This document shows positions 33,002-39,271 of a DNA stretch of 39,271 nucleotides, piece by piece. Position numbers and translations under genes: made by a program. Below the pieces are notes generated by a model. The model had not been told where the DNA came from. It saw only the letters and a program-made list of their open reading frames with translations, and did not search any database. This DNA is from Mailhella massiliensis (lineage in GTDB: Bacteria > Desulfobacterota > Desulfovibrionia > Desulfovibrionales > Desulfovibrionaceae): contig NZ_DYZA01000039.1 in NCBI RefSeq assembly GCF_020741395.1, positions 1 through 39,271 on the forward strand, in the 5' to 3' direction. Each line of letters starts with the position of its first letter. The first letter of the stretch is position 1.

Positions 33002-33580
33002 GTGAAATACTTTGACTTTGAAATTATGGGACTCAAGCGCAAGCTTCCCTTTGTACAAATCGGAGACAACCTTGCCCTTGCCAGCTTCGTTGTGCTTTCT
33101 GACACTGAACTCATCCAGGCCGTGGCTCCCGAACTTGTCAAGCGCCTGCCCGAGGTGGACGTGCTCATGACGGCTGAAGCCAAGGGCATCTGCCTCACCT
33201 ATGAAATGAGCCGCCTCATGGGCATGAAGGACTTCGTGGTGGCGCGCAAGAGCCACAAGCCCTACATGCAGAATGCCATTTCCCATTCCGTATTCTCCGT
33301 GACCACACAGAAAGAACAAACCCTCTGGCTGGACGGCTGCGAAGCGGAAAAAATCAAAGGCAAGAGAGTGGCTCTTATCGACGACGTCATCGCCACCGGC
33401 GAATCCATCGAAGCCATTGAATCCCTGGCCCGCGCCGCCGGAGCCAACGTGGTGGCCCGTGCCGCCATACTGGCCGAACTTCAGTCCGTACATCGTAAGG
33501 ACATTATTTTCCTGAAGGAACACTATGTGTTCCGGCCCAATCCCGACGGTACCTACACGCCTCTGGACAGACTGGATTAG
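33002..33580 (+). CDS. Type I phosphoribosyltransferase (Apt/Xpt-like)
   Basis: This 192-aa protein has the PRPP-binding motif VALIDDVIATGESIEA (about residues 121-136) and a basic VVARKSHKPY segment, typical of adenine/xanthine phosphoribosyltransferases. It probably salvages a purine base with PRPP, but base specificity is not readable. The start is a GTG, with AGGAGG 4 nt upstream (an overlapping ATG is followed directly by a stop). Two terminators follow. Proximity to AbgT suggests coordinated scavenging, which is inference. Confidence 0.88.
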   Translation: MKYFDFEIMGLKRKLPFVQIGDNLALASFVVLSDTELIQAVAPELVKRLPEVDVLMTAEAKGICLTYEMSRLMGMKDFVVARKSHKPYMQNAISHSVFSVTTQKEQTLWLDGCEAEKIKGKRVALIDDVIATGESIEAIESLARAAGANVVARAAILAELQSVHRKDIIFLKEHYVFRPNPDGTYTPLDRLD

Positions 33581-33606
33581 CTCTCCGCAGGAAAAAATTT
33601 CCCTTC

Positions 33607-33630
33607 CCCTGCTCTGAGCAGGGTCTTTTT
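33607..33630 (+). terminator. Terminator 1 after the phosphoribosyltransferase gene
   Basis: CCTGCTC and GAGCAGG pair (33608-33622) and GTCTTTTT follows. It is a compact intrinsic terminator about 28 nt past the stop. Confidence 0.75.
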
Positions 33631-33646
33631 CTGTACGCTCAACAGG

Positions 33647-33678
33647 CCGGGAGTTCTCCCGGGCCCGTCTTTTTTTTT
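33647..33678 (+). terminator. Terminator 2, tandem
   Basis: CCGGGAG (33647-33653) and CTCCCGG (33656-33662) form a 7-bp stem, followed at 33670 by a T9 run. With the preceding terminator it insulates the aminotransferase gene. Confidence 0.75.
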
Positions 33679-33738
33679 GCGCATCCCGGGTTCTGCCCGG
33701 CAATGCAACTCCTCACACATGCCAAGGAGCAGTTCTTT

Positions 33739-35004
33739 ATGGATACTCCATCTTCTTTCCCCATGGTTCGCGATGTGCCCTACATGGGTGTGATCTGGGT
33801 CGTGCACGAAGCCTCGAAGCTCGGATTCAGGAACGGACATCCCGACTGGTGCAACCTCGGACAGGGGCAGCCGGAAGTGGGCGACATGCCCGGTGCACCC
33901 GAACGCATAAACCATATCGACATTGATCCGGCCGATCATGCCTACGGCCCTGTGGGCGGCACAGGTGAAGTGCGTGAAGCCATAGCCGACATGGTCAACA
34001 GAACCTACCGCAGGGGACGCTCCAAGTACACGGCGGACAACGTGAGCTTCGCAAGCGGCGGCCGCCTTGCCCTCACACGCCTGTACACCATTCTGGCCGA
34101 CGGTGCGCGCATCGCCTACAAGAACCCCGACTACACCGCCTACGAAGACTACCTCTACAGCCTGCGCAACCGCTGCGTACTTCTGCCCATACGCGCCTCG
34201 GAAGAACACGGTTTTTCCATCCCCGCGGAAACGCTGGAAAGCTTCATTCATCAGGAGCGTGCAAACGTCTTCGTGTTCTCCAATCCCTGCAACCCCACGG
34301 GCGAGCTTATCTCCGGCGATACGCTGGAAAGCTATGTGGCCACGGCAAGGCGCGAACACTGCCTTCTGGGAAGCGACGAGTTCTACTCCCACTTCATTTA
34401 TAATGAAGACGGCTCCCCTGCAGTCGGCCCCGTGTCCGTAGCGGAATTCGTGGAAGATGTAGACAAGGATCCGGTAGTGCTCTTCGACGGGCTCACCAAG
34501 AGCCACCGTTATCCCGGCTGGCGTGCGGGCTGGGCCGTGGGCCCCAAACATATCATCGAGATGCTGAACCGCGCGGCTAGCGCCGTGGACGGCGGCCCCT
34601 CCATGCTCGCCCAGCGCGCGACTCTCGCTGCTCTGGAGCCGGGACGTGCGGAACAGGAGACCAATGCCCTGCGCGCGGAATTTGCCGTGAAGCGCAAAAT
34701 GATGCTGGAAGGTCTCGGCAAGCTCGGCATACGCCCGGCGGCAGAACCTCGCGGCACCTTCTATGTCTGGGCCTGTATACGCGACCTGCCTGCCCCGCTG
34801 AATGACGCGGATGCCTTCTTCCATGCCTGCCTTGCCCGCAAGGTCATGACGGTGCCCGGCCGTTTCTTCGATGTGAGGCCCTACCGTACCCGTCCGGCGG
34901 AAGAGCCCTACAAAAGCTGGGTACGCTTCTCCTACGGCCCCTCAAGGGACATTGTGAAAACCGGCCTGGAGCGCATTGCCGCCCTCATCAGTGAATACCG
35001 GTAA
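33739..35004 (+). CDS. PLP-dependent class I/II aminotransferase
   Basis: This 421-aa fold-type I aminotransferase has the SNPCNPTGELIS motif, a GSDEFYSHF segment with the PLP-contacting Asp, and the catalytic Lys in DGLTKSHRYPGWRAGWAVGP. The PLP-phosphate Arg is within the same segment. The substrate amino acid is not identified. GGAG lies 9 nt before the ATG at 33739; an upstream ATG lacks a site. The tandem terminators upstream mean it has its own promoter, which I could not pinpoint. Confidence 0.9.
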   Translation: MDTPSSFPMVRDVPYMGVIWVVHEASKLGFRNGHPDWCNLGQGQPEVGDMPGAPERINHIDIDPADHAYGPVGGTGEVREAIADMVNRTYRRGRSKYTADNVSFASGGRLALTRLYTILADGARIAYKNPDYTAYEDYLYSLRNRCVLLPIRASEEHGFSIPAETLESFIHQERANVFVFSNPCNPTGELISGDTLESYVATARREHCLLGSDEFYSHFIYNEDGSPAVGPVSVAEFVEDVDKDPVVLFDGLTKSHRYPGWRAGWAVGPKHIIEMLNRAASAVDGGPSMLAQRATLAALEPGRAEQETNALRAEFAVKRKMMLEGLGKLGIRPAAEPRGTFYVWACIRDLPAPLNDADAFFHACLARKVMTVPGRFFDVRPYRTRPAEEPYKSWVRFSYGPSRDIVKTGLERIAALISEYR

Positions 35005-35050
35005 ATCTTCTCTTCCATCGGAGCCGTACCTATACGGCGACACCTTTCAT

Positions 35051-35082
35051 GAAAAAAGCGGCCTTTACAGGCCGCTTTTTTC
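35051..35082. terminator. Bidirectional terminator
   Basis: GAAAAAAGCGGCC (35051-35063) and GGCCGCTTTTTTC (35070-35082) form a perfect stem with A and T runs on each side. It ends both the aminotransferase gene and the opposing hybrid kinase gene. Confidence 0.93.
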
Positions 35083-35133
35083 ATGGCTTACCGACGGCGC
35101 GCCCCTCAGAAAAAACGAAAGCACGCTTTTTCG

Positions 35134-37698
35134 TCAGGAGGCATCCTTCAGGTATTTCTGAATCAGGCGAAGCAGCACCTTCATGTCGAGGGGCTTGGCG
35201 ACGTGGGCGTTCATACCGCTTTCCAGGCAGCAGCGTATATCTTCGGAAAAGGCATCGGCCGTCATGGCGATGATGGGAACGAAGTTATCCGGACGCTCCA
35301 GGGCGCGTATCGCCCTTGCAGCCTGATAGCCGTCCATCACCGGCATACGCACATCCATAAGTACCAGATCATACCAGCCGGGTTCGGAAGCCTGGAATTT
35401 CTCCACGCAGACCTGCCCGTTTTCCGCCCAGTCCAGCGTGAATCCGTGCTGCTCCAGAAGGGCGCTTGCAATTTCCCAGTTGAGCTCGTTGTCTTCGGCA
35501 AGAAGAAGTCGTCTGCCCCGGCCGAAATCGCCGCTCTCCTCCTGCGCATGTTCCAAAGCACCGCCGCTCTCCGCAAAAGGCCGCAGGCCATGGAAAAGCG
35601 TGGATTTAAAAAGAGGCTTGGCGATAAAGCCTGATATACCCGCAACACGGGCCTCCTCTTCTATATCGCCCCAGTCATAGGCGGAGATAAGCAGCACCGG
35701 CACACTTTCCCTCAGAAGCTCGCGCAACTTCCGGGCCGTCTCCATGCCGCTCATGCCCGGCATTTTCCAGTCAAGCAGCACAAGGTGATAATCCAGGCCC
35801 TGCTCATGGTGCTTCTCCACCATGTCCACAGCACTCTGACCGTCCGTCGTCCATTCCGCATGCACCCCCATATCTTTGAGGAAGGAAGCGGCGCTGCGGC
35901 AGAGATCCTCGTCGTCATCCACCACCAGAGCGTTCCAGGCGGGCAGTTTCATGGGGCCCACCTGTGTCTCGGCCCTCTTCATGTCCAGCGTGATATGGAA
36001 CTCCGTGCCCTTGCCGAGAGCGCTGTGCAGCTCGATGGTTCCCTTCATCTGGTCCACGATATACTTCATGATGGACATACCAAGGCCGGATCCCTCTATA
36101 CGGTGTATGCGCTCATTGTCCTCGCGAGAAAAAGTGTCGTAAATCTTTCTCTGAAACTCCTCGCTCATGCCCATGCCAGTATCCTTCACGCGAAGATGGG
36201 TACGCACATAGCCCTCGCCCAGAGAAGAACTCTCCTGAGAAAGACTCACCTGCACTGTCCCTTCCCGGGGGGTGAATTTAAGGGCATTGGAAAGCAGGTT
36301 CAGCAAAACCTGGCCGAGGCGCACGCCGTCGGTATACACACTTTCCGAAAGAATATCGTGTATGCAGATATCGAACTGCTGCTTCTTGGCCTTGACCAGC
36401 GGCTGGGCTACGCCGACCACTTCTTCGATGATCTCGCGCAAAGAAACTACGCTGATATTGAGCGAAAGCTTGCCTTGCTCAATTTTCGACATGTCAAGCA
36501 CGTCGTTGATGAGCCCGAGCAGATGACGGCTGGCCAGGGTGATCTTGCGCAGGCAGTCCTGCACCATGGGAACATTACCGACGTTGGCGGAAGCTATGGC
36601 CGTCATGCCGACAATGGCATTCATGGGGGTACGGATATCATGGCTCATGTTGGAAAGAAATTCGCTCTTGGCGTGGCTTGCCCTGTCGGCCTCGCTCTTG
36701 GCCTTCTCCAGAGCCGCAATCTGCCTCCTTGAGGCGCGGGAATAGAAAAAGAACATGGCAAGAATGGGCAGGGGAAGCAGAAGACCCATCCCCACGGACA
36801 TGCACAGCCGGTGACTCCACATGCCGGAAATAATCTCATCCAGGGTCCCGTGAGGCATCACCGTCAGAAGATACCATTCGCTGTTGGCAAGGGGGGAACC
36901 GTGCATATGCAGCCGCTCTCCCTCCACAGTCATGAACATCATGTGTTCCCTGCCGTGGGCGATATCTTCCCGCAAAGCGGAAAGCATATCCCCGCCTGCC
37001 CCATTCGCCAGAGCTTCATCCAGAAGCCGTCCGTAAGGATTGTTCCCCCTCTTCCCGGCTCCATGGAGTACGAATGTGCCGTCTTTACGGATAATCTGGG
37101 CAAAGACCATGGACTTTTCCATATTCAAGGCCAGAGCCTCGCCGATATAGCCGAGAGGCAGGCCCACGATCAGCGCCGTACACTTTCTGCCATCCTTCAT
37201 GGGGTAACCTTCCGCGAGGGGATACCCCACGGAAATACCCATGATGAGAAGCTCCTTCCCCGAAGCCGTCACGCCGGAAGTAATGTTCTTCTCCCCGGCG
37301 TTCAGTGCCTGCAAGAACGCCTCCTGATCCCGTATCGTCACAGGTTCTCCGGAAATAACATCGGCATAGCCTCTGGTATCGTACAGGGCGAGATAGGTGA
37401 AGCACCGCACCTTCGCCCCGGCGTCCAGCTTTCTCCTCAGCTCCGGCCCATACTCCGACACACTCCCCGGCGGAATGTCGGTAATGATGCTTTGTACCTC
37501 CTCCAGCTTCAAATCGATGACGGAACGGAAATGAAGTTTCATCTGGAAACTCACAGTATCCATGTATATCTCGCCGACTACATAGCCTGCCTCCTGCCCC
37601 TGACGCATCATGGAAACGGTGCTCCAGATAAATATACCGGTACAGAAAACCGCGCTGAACAGGCTGAACAGGAAAAAGTGGCTGACTTGTTTTTTCAT
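35134..37698 (-). CDS. Hybrid sensor histidine kinase with two receiver domains
   Basis: This 854-aa membrane protein has a transmembrane helix at about 7-27, then a periplasmic sensor region of about 270 residues (Cache-like by size and pattern). A second helix lies near 305-325. The HisKA phospho-His is in NMSHDIRTPMNA; HATPase boxes are NLLSNALKF, DTGMGMSEEF and EGSGLGMS. Two receivers follow, with phospho-Asp in VLLDWKMPGM and LVLMDVRMPVMDG. No DNA-binding output or HPt domain is present, so a phosphorelay partner must be elsewhere. It lies 51 bp downstream of another hybrid kinase, whose terminal receiver is clearly related, so they form a pair. Confidence 0.93.
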   Translation of the reverse strand: MKKQVSHFFLFSLFSAVFCTGIFIWSTVSMMRQGQEAGYVVGEIYMDTVSFQMKLHFRSVIDLKLEEVQSIITDIPPGSVSEYGPELRRKLDAGAKVRCFTYLALYDTRGYADVISGEPVTIRDQEAFLQALNAGEKNITSGVTASGKELLIMGISVGYPLAEGYPMKDGRKCTALIVGLPLGYIGEALALNMEKSMVFAQIIRKDGTFVLHGAGKRGNNPYGRLLDEALANGAGGDMLSALREDIAHGREHMMFMTVEGERLHMHGSPLANSEWYLLTVMPHGTLDEIISGMWSHRLCMSVGMGLLLPLPILAMFFFYSRASRRQIAALEKAKSEADRASHAKSEFLSNMSHDIRTPMNAIVGMTAIASANVGNVPMVQDCLRKITLASRHLLGLINDVLDMSKIEQGKLSLNISVVSLREIIEEVVGVAQPLVKAKKQQFDICIHDILSESVYTDGVRLGQVLLNLLSNALKFTPREGTVQVSLSQESSSLGEGYVRTHLRVKDTGMGMSEEFQRKIYDTFSREDNERIHRIEGSGLGMSIMKYIVDQMKGTIELHSALGKGTEFHITLDMKRAETQVGPMKLPAWNALVVDDDEDLCRSAASFLKDMGVHAEWTTDGQSAVDMVEKHHEQGLDYHLVLLDWKMPGMSGMETARKLRELLRESVPVLLISAYDWGDIEEEARVAGISGFIAKPLFKSTLFHGLRPFAESGGALEHAQEESGDFGRGRRLLLAEDNELNWEIASALLEQHGFTLDWAENGQVCVEKFQASEPGWYDLVLMDVRMPVMDGYQAARAIRALERPDNFVPIIAMTADAFSEDIRCCLESGMNAHVAKPLDMKVLLRLIQKYLKDAS

Positions 37699-37749
37699 GG
37701 GCTATCCCGGACAGATGCTCTTTCCGCATAAGATGCAGAAACGTGAAAA

Positions 37750-39271
37750 TCAATTTTTCTTCAGAAACTTCTCCAAGATCTGAAAAAGATACTTGAAGTC
37801 AATGGGTTTGGAAACGTGCATATCCATGCCCGCAGCCGTAGTGGAAACAACGTCCTCGGCAAAGGCGTTGGCCGTCACCGCGATGATGGGTACGCTCCCC
37901 GCATCGGGCCTGTTCATAGCACGTATGCGCCTTGCAGCCTCACAGCCGTCCATTTCCGGCATCTGCATATCCATAAGCACCGCATGGAAGAAATAAGGCT
38001 CGGACGCGGCGAAAAGCTCCACGGCTTCACGCCCGTTCCAGGCCTGAGAAACCTCCAGTCCGTTCATGGAAAGCATCTCCACGGCAAGCTCCATATTCAC
38101 CAGATTGTCTTCAGCGAGCAGGATACGTTTTCCGTGCAGGCTATTCATGTCTGGAGCGCTTTCCACACTCTCCGAATCAGGGCTTTGATGAGCGATGGCA
38201 AAAGGCAGTACCACGGTAAAGGTGCTGCCGAGGCCGAGAGTACTCTCCACGCGGATTTCCCCGTTCATGTGCTCCACAAGGCTTTTGGTGATGGACATGC
38301 CGAGCCCCGCTCCGGCCACATTCTTCGCAGAAAAACGGGTTTCCCGGGTGTAGGGTTCAAACAGATGCGGGAGAAAGTCCTTGGATATGCCAGAGCCGGT
38401 ATCGGAGACCACGAACACATACTTGGCAAAATCCTGCTTTTCCACCTGCGTCACGGAAACGGAAATTACGTCGTTTGCTGAAGTGAACTTGAAGGCGTTG
38501 GATACCAGATTGTTCAAAAGCTGCACGATACGCACAGAGTCGGCCACCACACAGGTATTTTCCATGTCGAGATGCACGCGCAGCGTCTTATGCTCCACTT
38601 CTGCCTGCACATAATAGGTGTCGAGGCAGTCGCGTACACACTTTTCCAAGTCTATCTCACGATTGTTCAGGGCGAACTTTCCCTGCTCCATGCGCGACAT
38701 ATTCAGAATATCGTCGATAAGATTCTTAAGCTGGAGACTGGAAAAATTGATTCTGTCAAGATATCCCTTGACCTTGATCTTGTCGTCCAGGAACTTCCGC
38801 GCCAGATCGGACATGCCTATGATTGCGTTGATGGGAGTGCGCATGTCGTGGGACATGTTGCTGAAAAAGGCCTGCTTGGCCTTCTCGCTCTGCTGCGTGT
38901 TTTCCAGAGCGTCCTGAAGGAGTTTACGCTCCTGAAGCTGTCGCTGCTTTTCCTGTTCCACTTCCCGAAAGCAGATCACCGCTTCTTCAGGAGAGAGAGA
39001 TTCGTCGAACAGTACATGCACGCTGACCCAGCGATACTCCTCACCGAAAAGCCGACGGAAATCGCCGCCGAAATCCCTTACTCTGCGCGAGACGAGTGAC
39101 CGGATGCTCTCACAGGAAAAATTACGCATGAATTCATCACGGGCGTCCGGCTCTATGACTTCCACTATGACCCGCAAAAGTTCATCATAGCATCCTGTCT
39201 GCGGCAGCCTTGTACGCACATAGTCGGATCCTTTGATAGCTTCATAGCTGCTTTGCCCGAAATTCACCCTG
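37750..39271 (-). CDS. Hybrid histidine kinase, 5' end cut by the window edge
   Basis: The visible part is about 505 aa. The N-terminal about 100 residues resemble the C-terminal part of a PAS-like domain; then a coiled-coil linker rich in Gln/Glu/Lys, HisKA (NMSHDMRTPINAI), HATPase (NNLVSNAFKF, VSDTGSGISKDF, GAGLGMSI) and a receiver (AVLMDMQMPEMDG). No membrane helix is visible. A GTG at 39267 could serve as a start, but the frame stays open to the edge and the sensor domain looks truncated, so the true start is probably outside. It precedes the other hybrid kinase in the same direction. Confidence 0.88.
   Translation of the reverse strand, partial: RVNFGQSSYEAIKGSDYVRTRLPQTGCYDELLRVIVEVIEPDARDEFMRNFSCESIRSLVSRRVRDFGGDFRRLFGEEYRWVSVHVLFDESLSPEEAVICFREVEQEKQRQLQERKLLQDALENTQQSEKAKQAFFSNMSHDMRTPINAIIGMSDLARKFLDDKIKVKGYLDRINFSSLQLKNLIDDILNMSRMEQGKFALNNREIDLEKCVRDCLDTYYVQAEVEHKTLRVHLDMENTCVVADSVRIVQLLNNLVSNAFKFTSANDVISVSVTQVEKQDFAKYVFVVSDTGSGISKDFLPHLFEPYTRETRFSAKNVAGAGLGMSITKSLVEHMNGEIRVESTLGLGSTFTVVLPFAIAHQSPDSESVESAPDMNSLHGKRILLAEDNLVNMELAVEMLSMNGLEVSQAWNGREAVELFAASEPYFFHAVLMDMQMPEMDGCEAARRIRAMNRPDAGSVPIIAVTANAFAEDVVSTTAAGMDMHVSKPIDFKYLFQILEKFLKKN

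Noticed and set aside
31334..33703. 789-codon minus-strand open frame antisense to AbgT and the phosphoribosyltransferase
   Set aside because: His/Glu/Gly-rich shadow without any domain, crossing two terminators.

Overview
The window is a high-GC bacterial chromosome segment that looks like a member of the Desulfovibrionaceae (sulfate- or sulfite-reducing, often gut-associated). The main reason is that its glycyl radical enzyme closely resembles, as far as I can recall that protein, the choline trimethylamine-lyase CutC of Desulfovibrio alaskensis. The species cannot be fixed from sequence alone.

Region 1 (about 319-16955, all minus strand) is a complete choline-degrading bacterial microcompartment (BMC) operon of the GRM1 type. 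In transcription order it encodes a tandem-BMC shell protein, an aldehyde-dehydrogenase homologue that lacks the catalytic Cys, CutC, its radical-SAM activase CutD, an extended BMC-H protein, CoA-acylating acetaldehyde dehydrogenase, BMC-H, PduL-type phosphotransacylase, an EutJ-like protein, an uncharacterised 204-aa protein, the EutN/CcmL vertex protein, a PduT-like trimer, a 125-aa EutQ/EutT-N-like protein, a second BMC-H, an iron alcohol dehydrogenase, a PduS-like flavo-Fe-S protein, a second PduT-like trimer and an EutS/PduU shell protein. A EutP/PduV-like GTPase follows after a terminator and a 420-bp gap. Choline is split to trimethylamine and acetaldehyde inside the shell; acetaldehyde is then dismutated to ethanol and acetyl-CoA/acetyl-phosphate.

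Region 2 (16956-20785) starts with a divergent control region. Both promoters have a TTGACC -35 box, a 19-bp spacer filled by a dyad, and a TATNNT -10 box, which is the geometry of MerR-family activated promoters. Rightward lie a DMT-type transporter, an 87-aa protein, an exported HAD phosphatase resembling phosphorylcholine phosphatase, and an EmrE-like SMR transporter. I read this as a choline-supply and trimethylamine/quaternary-amine traffic module coregulated with the BMC.

Region 3 (20800-28214, minus strand) holds a two-helix membrane protein of unknown function, a short CstA-like transporter, a GNAT acetyltransferase, a SPASM-type radical SAM protein, and an 887-aa protein made of two copies of a GNAT-like module flanking a TraB/GumN-like domain.

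Region 4 (28451-35004, plus strand) holds a two-domain PPK2-type polyphosphate kinase (PAP), an AbgB-like M20 hydrolase, an AbgT transporter, a phosphoribosyltransferase and an aminotransferase, several with their own strong terminators. Region 5 (35134 to the right edge, minus strand) holds two hybrid sensor kinases, the upstream one cut by the window edge. No tRNA, rRNA, CRISPR array, insertion sequence or phage gene was seen.
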